This document shows positions 25,379 through 33,996 of a DNA stretch of 64,000 nucleotides, one piece after another. Location: the NCBI RefSeq assembly GCF_003732275.1, contig NZ_MOBM01000039.1, positions 358,979 through 422,978 on the forward strand, given 5' to 3'. Under the pieces are notes generated by a model. The model was not told the origin of the DNA. It searched no databases and was given only the letters and a program-made list of their open reading frames with translations. Both the position numbers and the translations under genes were made by a program. The stretch is from Pseudomonas frederiksbergensis (GTDB lineage Bacteria > Pseudomonadota > Gammaproteobacteria > Pseudomonadales > Pseudomonadaceae). The first letter of the stretch is position 1. Each line of letters begins with the position of its first letter.

Positions 25379-25726
25379 TTATTCAGCAAGGGAACGCTGG
25401 CGCTCCGCTTCGTAGAGAGGCCGGACAATGGCGAATTCGCCGTCAATTTCTCCGACCAGCGCTTCAATGCCTTCCAGGCTTTTTTGCTTGGCCCGCTGCT
25501 CCAGCTCATGGCACAGCTCGGCGAGCCGGGTGGCGCCCATATTGCTGCTGCTGCCTTTGAAGCTGTGCGCAGCAGCGCCCAACTGATCGGCATCGTCAAC
25601 TTGCCGCAGCAGACTCAAACGCTCTTCGGAATCGGCGAGAAAGGTATCGAGCAATTCTGGATACCCGTCTTCCATAACTTCCTGCAACGCGCTCAGCACG
25701 TCACGGTCCAGATGTGTGTCAGCCAC
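25379..25726 (-). CDS. hptB: Histidine phosphotransfer protein HptB
   Basis: A 115-residue single Hpt domain. The phosphoacceptor His is in AAAHSFKGSSSNMGATRLAE. In P. aeruginosa HptB receives phosphate from several hybrid sensors and passes it to HsbR. It lies immediately downstream of the hsbR-like gene, so the identification rests on both sequence and neighbourhood. Confidence 0.85.
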   Translation of the reverse strand: MADTHLDRDVLSALQEVMEDGYPELLDTFLADSEERLSLLRQVDDADQLGAAAHSFKGSSSNMGATRLAELCHELEQRAKQKSLEGIEALVGEIDGEFAIVRPLYEAERQRSLAE

Positions 25727-25757
25727 TTGTTCACTCCTTGATCAAGAATGCCTGGGA

Positions 25758-27461
25758 TTATGCCAGAGCCTCCCAGAAGAACTCCACGTGAGCACTGCGA
25801 CCATTATCGGTCCAGCGCGCATGATGGCTCAACTGGCGGATCAAACTGACGCCACGTCCCGACAGACGGACATCATCGACAGGACGCTCCATCACCCGCG
25901 CCACATCGAAACCCTTGCCACTGTCTTCGACCCGGACCGTCAGGCAACCGCCCTCGCCTTTTGGTGCCACCTGCAAATGCACCCGTACGTAGCCATCTCG
26001 CAACTCATCGAGACGCGCATTGCGCTGCTGATAATAACGCGCAAAACCTGAAGCATCTCGTTTCAGACTCGAATCCAGGCCCAGCACGCCATGCTCCAAA
26101 GCATTGGAATAAAGCTCTGCCAACACACTGTAGAGTGCGCCACTCTGAGTCCGCAGACCATGCACCTCAAGCAGCAATTGCAACAAGTACGGCAGCGGAT
26201 TGAAGCGTTTGAGCGTGGCGGCGCGAAACTCGAAACTCACCGACCAGTCCAGCGGGCTGGACTGGCCGCTGTCGGAGTACACCGGCGCTGGCGGACTCAG
26301 TTGCGCAGCCTCCAGCAGACTGACCTCGACCATGCTCACGTCATCGCGGGCTTCGCCGCGAAAGTCCCGCAGGGCCTGTTCGATCTCTTCGAACAGCGCA
26401 TCAGGCTGACGATTGGCTGCAAACACCTGCTCCAATCGCTCTACGCCAAACAATTGTTCATTGGCATCGCAGGTATCGATCACCCCGTCGGACAACAGAA
26501 AGACCCGATCCCCGACGGCCATCGGGAATACCTCGGTGCGGTCATCGAAGGTTTGCGGGCTCAGCACCCCGAGCGGCAAGTGCCGTGCCGTCAGAGCGAT
26601 ACGTTCGCCGCTGGCGGTGCTGTGCAAGTAACCGTCCGGCATCCCGCCGTTCCAGACCTCCACCGATCCCCGCTGAAAACTCAGGCACAGCAGGGTCGCA
26701 CAGCAGAACATGTCCACGGGCAGAATACGTTTGAGTTTGGCGTTCATCTCGCGCAGGGTTTCGGACAGGCCATAACCCTTTGCGGTCATGCCGTAGAAGA
26801 CTTCGGCCAAGGGCATGGCACCCACAGCAGCCGGCAAACCATGACCGGTGAAATCGCCGAGCAATACGTGCATGTCGCCGGCCGGGGTGAACGCGGCCAA
26901 CAACAGATCGCCGTTGAACAGCGCATAGGGCGATTGCAGGTAACGGATGTTCGGTGCATTCAGGCAACCGGAGTGGGCGACTTTGTCGAACACGGCTTTG
27001 GCCACCCGTTGTTCGTTGAGCAGGTAATCGTGGTGCCTGGCGATCAGGTCGCGCTGCTCCAGCACGGTGGCCTGCAAACGCCGCAAGCGATCCATGGCCT
27101 TGATCTTGGCGGCAAGGATCACCTGGTTGTAAGGCTTTGCCAGAAAATCGTCACCCCCCGCCTCCAGACAACGGGCCAGGGCTTCGCTTTCGGTCAGCGA
27201 CGTCAAAAAGATGATCGGCACCAGCGTTTCGCCGGCCAGCGCCTTGATCTGCTGCGCAGCCTCAAAACCGTCCATCACCGGCATCATGGCGTCCATCAGC
27301 ACCAGGTGCGGTCGCTGCGAACGGAACGCTTCGACCGCCTCGGCGCCGTTGGCAGCCGTCAGCACTTCATGGCCCTGGCGCCGGACGATAGTCGACAGCA
27401 GCATGCGGTCGGCCGCGCTGTCTTCGGCGATCAGAATCGTCAGCGGCTCCAGCGGCTGCAT
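25758..27461 (-). CDS. hsbR: Response regulator/PP2C phosphatase/kinase HsbR
   Basis: A 567-residue fusion. The N-terminal receiver has the phospho-Asp in LVLMDAMMPVMDG. A central SpoIIE-type PP2C phosphatase follows (GDLLLAAFTPAGDMHVLLGD; GHGLPAA; VFLLSDGVIDTCD; RDDVSMVE). The C-terminal HATPase_c anti-sigma kinase domain has ELYSNALEHGVLG and VRVEDSGKGFDVAR. It switches between dephosphorylating and phosphorylating HsbA. ATG at 27461 is chosen; a TTG at 27470 overlapping the hsbA stop is the alternative. Confidence 0.87.
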   Translation of the reverse strand: MQPLEPLTILIAEDSAADRMLLSTIVRRQGHEVLTAANGAEAVEAFRSQRPHLVLMDAMMPVMDGFEAAQQIKALAGETLVPIIFLTSLTESEALARCLEAGGDDFLAKPYNQVILAAKIKAMDRLRRLQATVLEQRDLIARHHDYLLNEQRVAKAVFDKVAHSGCLNAPNIRYLQSPYALFNGDLLLAAFTPAGDMHVLLGDFTGHGLPAAVGAMPLAEVFYGMTAKGYGLSETLREMNAKLKRILPVDMFCCATLLCLSFQRGSVEVWNGGMPDGYLHSTASGERIALTARHLPLGVLSPQTFDDRTEVFPMAVGDRVFLLSDGVIDTCDANEQLFGVERLEQVFAANRQPDALFEEIEQALRDFRGEARDDVSMVEVSLLEAAQLSPPAPVYSDSGQSSPLDWSVSFEFRAATLKRFNPLPYLLQLLLEVHGLRTQSGALYSVLAELYSNALEHGVLGLDSSLKRDASGFARYYQQRNARLDELRDGYVRVHLQVAPKGEGGCLTVRVEDSGKGFDVARVMERPVDDVRLSGRGVSLIRQLSHHARWTDNGRSAHVEFFWEALA

Positions 27462-27466
27462 GACGA

Positions 27467-27772
27467 TCAACTGATGTCGAACAGCTTGTCGAAATTGGAG
27501 ATGGCGAGGATTTTCTTCACATCGGTGCTGCTGTTGACGACGCGAATATCGGAACTGTCGCCACCGGCGTGATCACGCAGCAAAAGCAGCATGCCCAGCG
27601 CCGAGCTATCGAGATATGTGGCTTTCTTCAGGTCCACCACAATGGACTCGGGTTTACTGTTGAGTCGCTCGTAGGACTCGCGAAACTCCTGATGCCGACC
27701 GAAATCGAATCGCCCCTCGATCGAAATCGTCAGCTTTTTCCCATCCGAAGATACTTCTGTAACGACTGACAT
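27467..27772 (-). CDS. hsbA: STAS-domain anti-anti-sigma factor HsbA
   Basis: A 101-residue STAS protein. The regulatory Ser lies in VDLKKATYLDSSALGMLLLL. In P. aeruginosa HsbA partners FlgM or HsbD depending on phosphorylation, linking the HptB relay to FliA activity and c-di-GMP. It is the first gene of hsbA-hsbR-hptB, transcribed toward fliK. Confidence 0.87.
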   Translation of the reverse strand: MSVVTEVSSDGKKLTISIEGRFDFGRHQEFRESYERLNSKPESIVVDLKKATYLDSSALGMLLLLRDHAGGDSSDIRVVNSSTDVKKILAISNFDKLFDIS

Positions 27773-27854
27773 TTCACGGCTTCCTTGTCATTGACGAACG
27801 TACGTGTAGAAGGTTTAGCACCTGACGAGGGTAGGAGCAAGGCAGGAAATCAGA

Positions 27855-27940
27855 ATCAAAAGATCGCAGCCTTCGGCAGCGCCTGCATTGACCGCATGTA
27901 AACCCGATCCCGTAGGTGCTGCCGAAGGCTGCGATCTTTT
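27855..27940. repeat. REPIN, copy 5
   Basis: Inverted REP units at 27855-27887 and 27912-27940 with the same GATCGCAGCCTTCGGCAGC core. It fills most of the gap between fliJ and hsbA. Confidence 0.9.
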
Positions 27941-27950
27941 AAAACCACAC

Positions 27951-28400
27951 TCAATACGGATCCTGACGCGGCAACCGCTGGGACAATTCATCCAGCAGCT
28001 TCTGCTCGCGCGTGTCTTCCAGTTGCCGCGCCTCATCCCTGTAGCGCTGAACCAGTTTGCGCAAACCTTCGACCCGGGCAAACGCCTGCTGCCAGGCCTC
28101 CCGGGACTTGTTCAGATTGTTTTGGTGCCAGTTCAGGCTCTGACGCTGCTGGTCGATGGCCGTGCCCAATTGCGCGAGAAAGCCCTGATAGCCCAGCAGC
28201 CACTGACCCGAAACGCCGCTACTGCCGCGCACGATCCATTGCTCCTGGTATTCGAGGCGGAAGTTTTCCAGGTCGGCGAGTTTGCTTTCCGCCAGACGGA
28301 CCTGACCCTGGAAGTGCCCCAGGCGCTGGACAGCGGTTTTCTCGGCCTTTTCAGCCATTTCCACCACCGGTGCCAGGCGTGCTGCGCGACTCAGGGCCAT
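27951..28400 (-). CDS. fliJ: Flagellar export chaperone FliJ
   Basis: A 149-residue, almost wholly helical coiled-coil protein (ESKLADLENFRLEYQEQWIV ... LRKLVQRYRDEARQLEDTRE). It acts as the stalk of the FliI ATPase ring. It begins 6 bases after the fliI stop and ends the fliEFGHIJ operon; a REPIN follows. Confidence 0.92.
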   Translation of the reverse strand: MALSRAARLAPVVEMAEKAEKTAVQRLGHFQGQVRLAESKLADLENFRLEYQEQWIVRGSSGVSGQWLLGYQGFLAQLGTAIDQQRQSLNWHQNNLNKSREAWQQAFARVEGLRKLVQRYRDEARQLEDTREQKLLDELSQRLPRQDPY

Positions 28401-28406
28401 GGTCGA

Positions 28407-29765
28407 TTAACCGCCCGGCGCTGGCGCGAAGACCGACGCAAGATGGCCTTCGCTGGCGCCCATGCTGATGTTGTCGTTCAATCCCTGGCGCAGGTACGTC
28501 ACCATAGCCGGTTGCAGGGCGATGGCGGTGTCGGTTTCACGATCACCGCCAGGCACGTAGGCGCCGACGCTGATCAAATCGCGACTTTGCTGATAACGCG
28601 ACCAGTACTGCTTGAACATCTGCGCGCGAGTCATGTGTTCGGGGCTGACCACCGACGGCATGACCCGGCTGATGGACGCTTCGATATCGATGGCCGGGTA
28701 ATGCCCTTCCTCGGCCAGGCGCCGGGACAGCACGATGTGCCCGTCGAGCACGCCCCGCGCCGAGTCGGCGATCGGGTCTTGCTGATCGTCGCCTTCGGAC
28801 AATACGGTGTAAAACGCAGTGATCGAACCGCCGCCTTTTTCGGCGTTACCGGCTCGCTCCACCAGTTTCGGCAACTTGGCGAACACCGATGGCGGATAGC
28901 CCTTGGTCGCTGGCGGTTCGCCGATAGCCAGGGCGATTTCCCGCTGGGCCTGGGCGAAACGGGTCAGGGAATCCATGAGCAACAGGACATTCTTGCCCTT
29001 GTCGCGAAAATACTCGGCGATTCGCGTGCAGTACATGGCCGCGCGCAGACGCATCAGCGGCGCATCGTCCGCTGGCGACGCCACCACCACCGAACGCTTG
29101 AGCCCTTCTTCACCGAGGATGTGCTCGATGAACTCTTTAACTTCTCGACCCCGTTCACCGATCAGCCCGACCACGATAATGTCGGCCTCGGTGAAGCGGG
29201 TCATCATGCCCAGCAGTACACTCTTGCCCACGCCGGTACCAGCGAACAGCCCGAGTCGCTGACCGCGACCGACCGTCAACAAACCGTTGATGCAACGAAT
29301 GCCAACGTCCAGCGGCTGGCTGATCGGGTCACGCTTGAGCGGGTTGATGGTCGGACCGTCCATCGGCACCCAATCTTCAGCCTTCATCCCGCCCTTGCCA
29401 TCCAGCGCGCGACCGGCGCCATCCAGCACCCGCCCGAGCATGCTCATGCCCATTGGCAAGCGGCCGGTATCGGCAAGTGGAACCACGCGGGCGCCAGGCG
29501 CAATGCCGGCGACACTGCCGACCGGCATCAGAAAAACTTTGCTGCCCGAGAAGCCCATGACCTCGGCTTCGACCTGCACCGGGTGATAGCTGTCATCGTT
29601 GATGACCATACAGCGGCTGCCCATGGCGGCGCGCAAACCTTCAGCTTCGAGGGTCAGGCCGACCATGCGCAGCAGCCGACCTTCGAGGATTGGCGCACCG
29701 GCAAGTTCCGTGGCTTCGGCATAGCTGCCCAACCGCTTGGCGAAGCTGGTGCGATCAAGGCGCAT
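28407..29765 (-). CDS. fliI: Flagellum-specific ATPase FliI
   Basis: A 452-residue AAA-type export ATPase related to F1 beta. The P-loop is GLFAGTGVGKSVLLGMMTRF, Walker B is NVLLLMDSLTRFAQAQREIA, and GYPPSVFAKLPKLVERAGN is the family signature. The ATG at 29765 (MRLDRTSFAKRLG) overlaps the fliH stop by 11 bases. The longer upstream frame is the antisense-free overlap with fliH and is not used. Confidence 0.96.
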   Translation of the reverse strand: MRLDRTSFAKRLGSYAEATELAGAPILEGRLLRMVGLTLEAEGLRAAMGSRCMVINDDSYHPVQVEAEVMGFSGSKVFLMPVGSVAGIAPGARVVPLADTGRLPMGMSMLGRVLDGAGRALDGKGGMKAEDWVPMDGPTINPLKRDPISQPLDVGIRCINGLLTVGRGQRLGLFAGTGVGKSVLLGMMTRFTEADIIVVGLIGERGREVKEFIEHILGEEGLKRSVVVASPADDAPLMRLRAAMYCTRIAEYFRDKGKNVLLLMDSLTRFAQAQREIALAIGEPPATKGYPPSVFAKLPKLVERAGNAEKGGGSITAFYTVLSEGDDQQDPIADSARGVLDGHIVLSRRLAEEGHYPAIDIEASISRVMPSVVSPEHMTRAQMFKQYWSRYQQSRDLISVGAYVPGGDRETDTAIALQPAMVTYLRQGLNDNISMGASEGHLASVFAPAPGG

Positions 29766-30564
29766 CGGGGTCGTCCAGTTCCGGCTCGACCGGGGCAACC
29801 GCAGGCTTTTCACCGCTCGGCAGTTCCAGGCTCAGGTCCGGCGCGGCCGGGTGCAGTGCCTGATCGTGCAATTGATCGAACAGTTTGGCCATGACCTGGG
29901 TCACACGGGTTTCGATGGTGGCGTCGATGCGGCTGTGCTCTGTTTCGACCCGGCAACCGCCCGGCAACAAGGACTCGTCCTCGACGATGCGCCAGGTTTC
30001 TTCATGGCGCTCGCGCAGGGCTTTGACCTGTTCGAAATCTTGCGGGTTGATGTACAACCGCACGTTGCCCACGCCCAGTGGCAAGAGTTTGAGCGCCTCA
30101 CGCATGACATGTTCGATCTGCGTCGAGTCGATGGCCAGTTCGCGCTGAATTACTTGCTTGGTGATGTGCTGCACAAGGTCGACCAGCGACTTTTCGATCT
30201 GGGTGTCCTGTTCGGCAATCGGCTCGAACAGGTTGGCCATCAGTTGTTCCAGGCCAGCGATCTTGGCCGTCAGGGCCACTTCGGCTTCCTGACGGACCTT
30301 GAGCGTGGTGCTATGGAAACCTTCTTTTTCGCCAACAGCGAAGCCTTCGTTGTAGGCCTCCTGGCGAATGCCTTCGAGCTCTTCGAGGGTCAGTGGCTGG
30401 ACTTCTTCCAGCGGCACTTCTTCCATTTCCGGCGGTTCGGGCTCGGGCTCCGGCTCGGGTTCCGGCACAAACGGATCGAAACTGGGCAGCGACCAGATGT
30501 CGAAACCACCGACGTCCTTGGCACGGATCAGGTCGGTATTGGACTCATCATGTTTGGACGACAT
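29755..30564 (-). CDS. fliH: Flagellar assembly protein FliH
   Basis: A 269-residue regulator of FliI. The N-terminal part has a run of Pro-Glu pairs (PEPEPEPEPEPPEMEEVPLE, about residues 34-53). A coiled coil (LEELEGIRQEAYNEGFAVGE) and a C-terminal V-ATPase E-subunit-like domain follow. It starts 7 bases after fliG. Confidence 0.94.
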   Translation of the reverse strand: MSSKHDESNTDLIRAKDVGGFDIWSLPSFDPFVPEPEPEPEPEPPEMEEVPLEEVQPLTLEELEGIRQEAYNEGFAVGEKEGFHSTTLKVRQEAEVALTAKIAGLEQLMANLFEPIAEQDTQIEKSLVDLVQHITKQVIQRELAIDSTQIEHVMREALKLLPLGVGNVRLYINPQDFEQVKALRERHEETWRIVEDESLLPGGCRVETEHSRIDATIETRVTQVMAKLFDQLHDQALHPAAPDLSLELPSGEKPAVAPVEPELDDPDAP

Positions 30565-30571
30565 AGTGACC

Positions 30572-31591
30572 TTAGATCATCTCTTCGCCGCCCTTCCCGC
30601 CGAGAACGATTTCTCCGGCTTCGGCCATACGGCGGGCAATGGTGAGGATTTCTTTCTGCGCGGTTTCCACGTCGCTGACGCGCACCGGGCCTTTGGCCTC
30701 GAGGTCGTCGCGCAACAGTTCGGCCGCCCGTTTGGACATGTTCTTGAAGATCTTTTCCTTGACGCCTTCGTCCGAGCCCTTGAGGGCCAGCACCAGGACG
30801 TCCGAGGACACTTCGCGCAACAGCGCCTGAATGCCGCGGTCGTCGACATCGGACAGGTTGTTGAACACAAACATGAGGTCTTCGATCTGACCGGACAGGT
30901 CTTCGTCGACTTCGCGGATCGAGTCCATCAGCTGACCTTCGATCGAACTGTCGAGGAAGTTCATGATGTCGGCCGCCCGCTTGATACCACCCAGGGTGGT
31001 GCGCGAGGCATTCGAGTTGCCGGAGAACTGCTTCTCGAGAATCTGGTTGAGTTCTTTCAGGGCCGCCGGCTGCACGGTGTTCAGCGAAGACACACGCAGG
31101 ATGATGTCCAATCGGACCTTGTGGTCGAAGTTACCCAGTACTTCACCGGCCTGATCCGGGTCGAGGTACGCCACTACGATTGCCTGGATCTGCGGGTGCT
31201 CGTAACGAATCACGTCGGCGACGGCGCGCGGTTCCATCCACTTCAGGCTGTCGAGGCCACTGGTGTTGCCGCCCAGCAGGATCCGGTCGATCAGGCCGTT
31301 GGCCTTGTCTTCGCCCAGAGCCTGGGTGAGCATTTTGCGCACGTAGTCATCGGAGCCGACGCCCAGGCTGGTCTGGTCGCCGACGATGTCGACGAACTCG
31401 CTCATGACCTGTTCGACCTGCTCGCGATGCACGTTACCCATCTGGGCCATGGCCACGCCCACACGCTGGACCTCTTTGGGCCCCATGTGGCGCAGCACTT
31501 GTGCGGCATCGGTAGAACCCAGGGACAGCAGCAGAATCGCGGCTTTGTCGACCCGGGACAGTTTGGCGGCAACGGCTCGGTTATCACTCAT
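30572..31591 (-). CDS. fliG: Flagellar motor switch protein FliG
   Basis: A 339-residue C-ring protein. Helical N domain (LSRVDKAAILLLSLGSTDAA), middle domain with EHPQIQAIVVAYLDPDQAGE, and C-terminal torque domain (IQALLREVSSDVLVLALKGS; MSKRAAELLRDDLEAKGPVR). The start overlaps the fliF stop by 8 bases. Confidence 0.96.
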   Translation of the reverse strand: MSDNRAVAAKLSRVDKAAILLLSLGSTDAAQVLRHMGPKEVQRVGVAMAQMGNVHREQVEQVMSEFVDIVGDQTSLGVGSDDYVRKMLTQALGEDKANGLIDRILLGGNTSGLDSLKWMEPRAVADVIRYEHPQIQAIVVAYLDPDQAGEVLGNFDHKVRLDIILRVSSLNTVQPAALKELNQILEKQFSGNSNASRTTLGGIKRAADIMNFLDSSIEGQLMDSIREVDEDLSGQIEDLMFVFNNLSDVDDRGIQALLREVSSDVLVLALKGSDEGVKEKIFKNMSKRAAELLRDDLEAKGPVRVSDVETAQKEILTIARRMAEAGEIVLGGKGGEEMI

Positions 31592-33371
31592 CTGCGTTAA
31601 TCCACTCTTTCACGACCTGGGCCACGCGACCCGGATCTTCTGCCACCAGACTCTTGATTGCGTTCAACTGTGCGTCATAGCCTTCGCTCGGGCTCGGCAG
31701 CAGGATGCTGGTCGGGCCACCGAGGCTGACGCGGTCGTTGGCCAGTTCGCCGTCCAGGCCGCCCATGCCACCGAGTTCGACGTCGCTGCCCAGGCCAGCG
31801 AGTTGCTTGTCTTTGCCGCCACCGGTGATGTTGTTGAGCACCGGACGCAGCACACCGAACACCAGCACCAGAATGAACAACACACCCAGCACTTGCTTGA
31901 CGATGTCCCAGAACCAAGGCTGGGAGTAAAACGGAATTTCGGCGATCACTTCACCGCGCTCGGCAGAGAACGGCATATTGATCACACTGACGCTGTCGCC
32001 ACGGCTCGCGTCGAAACCGACCGCGTCCTGTACCAGACGGGTGAAGCGCGCCAATTCATCGGCGCTCCACGGCGCACGAGTCGTTTCGCCATTGGCCGCG
32101 TTGACCTTGACCTGATCGTCCACCACCACCGACACCGACAGGCGATTCAAACGGCCCTGTTGTTGTTTGGTGTGGCTGATGGAACGGTCGAGTTCGAAGT
32201 TCTTGGTGGATTGTTGACGCTTGTCGGCCGGGTACGGCGCCAGCATCGGCTGACCGGTGGCCGGGTCCATGATTTGCTGACCGTTGGCATCGAGTAATGG
32301 CTGACCTGGCTGCACCATGCCGGCCGACGCGGTGGCGCCACCGGTGGTTTGCGGCGCCGAGGCTGGCGATGGCGGCTGATTGCTCAGGGCACCCGGCACA
32401 CCTTGCGGGCCATTGCTGGCGGTACGCTGTTCGTTGACCGACTGCTCACTGCGCAATGCTGGCTGGTCCGGGTTGAACTGCTCGGAAGTCGACTCGACGG
32501 CGCTGAAATCCACATCCGCCGAGACTTCGGCTTTATAGCGATCATTGCCCAGCACCGGTTGCAGAATGTTATGCACGCGCTGGGTCAGCATGCTTTCCAT
32601 GCGACGGCTGTAATCGAATTGCTTGCCGGCCATGGTCAGTTCGGAGTTTTCCGCCTGATCCGACAGCAGGTTGCCCTTCTGGTCGACCACGGTGATCTGC
32701 GACTTGCTCAGTTCGGGAACGCTGGTCGCCACCAGATTGATGATGGCGACGACCTGGCCCGGCTCCAGCGAGCGACCGGAATAGAGTTCAACCAGAACAG
32801 AAGCGCTTGGCTTGCGCTCGTCACGCACGAACACCGAGCTTTTCGGAATCGCCAGATGCACGCGGGCACCCTTGACGTTGTTCAGGCTGGAAATGGTCCG
32901 GGCCAGTTCACCTTCGAGGCCGCGACGGTAGCGAGTCGCTTCCATGAACTGGCTGGTGCCCAGCCCCTGCTCCTTGTCGAGGATCTCGAAACCGATGTTG
33001 CCGTCGCTGGGAGTGACACCAGCGGCCGCGAGCTTGAGGCGCGCACGGGACAGGTCATCGGCCTTGACCAGCAAGGCACCGGAGTTCGGTTCAACGGTAT
33101 AGGGGATATCGGCTGCGGCCAGGGTTTCCATGACCTGCTTGGCGTCCATACCGGCAAGGCTGCCGTACAGAGGACGGTAGTCTGGCTGCTGCGACCACAA
33201 CACCACGGCAAAACCAATCGCCACGCTCGCAGCCAGGCCGACCAACAGGCCCACCTGACGCAACATGGTCATCTCGGAGAGGTTTTCCAGGAAGGACAAC
33301 CCGAACAGCGGCGGTTTGCCGTCTATTGGGATGGCCTTGGCCGGAACATTATCGGCGATTGCTTCTGCCAT
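31584..33371 (-). CDS. fliF: Flagellar MS-ring protein FliF
   Basis: A 595-residue ring protein. First membrane helix at about residues 38-60 (QVGLLVGLAASVAIGFAVVL), periplasmic ring-building motifs (TVEPNSGALLVKADDLSRAR; RRGLEGELARTISSLNNVKG), a disordered Pro/Gln loop, second helix (IVKQVLGVLFILVLVFGVLR) and the FliG-binding C-terminus (DPGRVAQVVKEWINADE). Confidence 0.96.
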   Translation of the reverse strand: MAEAIADNVPAKAIPIDGKPPLFGLSFLENLSEMTMLRQVGLLVGLAASVAIGFAVVLWSQQPDYRPLYGSLAGMDAKQVMETLAAADIPYTVEPNSGALLVKADDLSRARLKLAAAGVTPSDGNIGFEILDKEQGLGTSQFMEATRYRRGLEGELARTISSLNNVKGARVHLAIPKSSVFVRDERKPSASVLVELYSGRSLEPGQVVAIINLVATSVPELSKSQITVVDQKGNLLSDQAENSELTMAGKQFDYSRRMESMLTQRVHNILQPVLGNDRYKAEVSADVDFSAVESTSEQFNPDQPALRSEQSVNEQRTASNGPQGVPGALSNQPPSPASAPQTTGGATASAGMVQPGQPLLDANGQQIMDPATGQPMLAPYPADKRQQSTKNFELDRSISHTKQQQGRLNRLSVSVVVDDQVKVNAANGETTRAPWSADELARFTRLVQDAVGFDASRGDSVSVINMPFSAERGEVIAEIPFYSQPWFWDIVKQVLGVLFILVLVFGVLRPVLNNITGGGKDKQLAGLGSDVELGGMGGLDGELANDRVSLGGPTSILLPSPSEGYDAQLNAIKSLVAEDPGRVAQVVKEWINADE

Positions 33372-33386
33372 GACTCAATCTCGTCC

Positions 33387-33716
33387 TTAAACCGGCATCT
33401 GCATGATGTCTTGGTAAGCCTGAACCAACTTGTTACGCACTTGAGTCAGCGCCTGAAAAGACACGCTGGCCTTCTGTGAGGAAATCATCACATCCGTCAG
33501 GTCGACGCCGCTCTTACCGATTTCGAAGGCACTGGCCAACTGATTGGACGCCTGCTGGGTGTCGTTCACTTTATTGACGGCCTGACCGAGCATGTCGGAA
33601 AAGCTGCTGCCACCCAATTCAGGGACTGCGGCAGTCGATTTCGGCGCAGACATCGCATCCATTTGCATGGAGCGCATATCCAGCATCAACCGATTGAATT
33701 CAATACCTTGGCTCAT
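33387..33716 (-). CDS. fliE: Flagellar hook-basal body protein FliE
   Basis: A 109-residue rod/MS-ring junction protein. The C-terminal signature is DVMISSQKASVSFQALTQVR followed by NKLVQAYQDIMQMPV. ATG at 33716 (MSQGIEFNRLML) follows GAGAG; the frame's upstream extension lies in the promoter region. First gene of fliEFGHIJ with a sigma-54 site 77 bases upstream. Confidence 0.95.
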   Translation of the reverse strand: MSQGIEFNRLMLDMRSMQMDAMSAPKSTAAVPELGGSSFSDMLGQAVNKVNDTQQASNQLASAFEIGKSGVDLTDVMISSQKASVSFQALTQVRNKLVQAYQDIMQMPV

Positions 33717-33793
33717 GGTTTCTCTCTTTGACGAAGCTACGTCTTTGGCTACCCGCAATTTTTTGACACTCACTCGGCGGGTAGTGAGGTGTT

Positions 33794-33809
33794 AGCAACA
33801 AGGGTGCCA
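33794..33809 (-). promoter_or_regulatory. Predicted sigma-54 promoter of fliE
   Basis: The minus strand reads TGGCAC-CCTTG-TTGCT, matching the -24/-12 consensus with correct 10-base GG-GC spacing. It ends 77 bases before the fliE ATG. FleR, encoded just upstream, is the expected activator class. Confidence 0.85.
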
Positions 33810-33862
33810 GCTCGGTGGCCACTCCAAACAAAAGCCAATTCCGGGCTTGCTCAACCGTGAAC

Positions 33863-33980
33863 CACCGCAAAACAAATGTGGGAGCGGGCTTGCTCGCGAA
33901 TACGGTTTTCCATTCAACAGAGATGCTGGCTGGTCTACAGCTTTCGCGAGCAAGCCCGCTCCCACATTTGTTTTGCGGTG
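33863..33980. repeat. Perfect 38-base inverted repeat between fleR and fliE
   Basis: Arms at 33863-33900 and 33943-33980 are perfect reverse complements over 38 bases (CACCGCAAAACAAATGTGGG... and ...TTTGTTTTGCGGTG), with a 42-base spacer. It belongs to the same family as 23802-23891. It begins 16 bases past the fleR stop and ends 54 bases before the fliE promoter, so it could end fleR transcription. Confidence 0.92.
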
Positions 33981-33996
33981 TTGCTTGCGTCAACTT

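Noticed and set aside
27888..29894. Long plus-strand open frame opposite fliI and fliJ (668 codons)
   Set aside because: It is a GC-rich antisense shadow: composition is His/Gln/Arg-heavy, there is no domain pattern, and it begins in a REPIN and covers well-conserved fliI/fliJ coding sequence.
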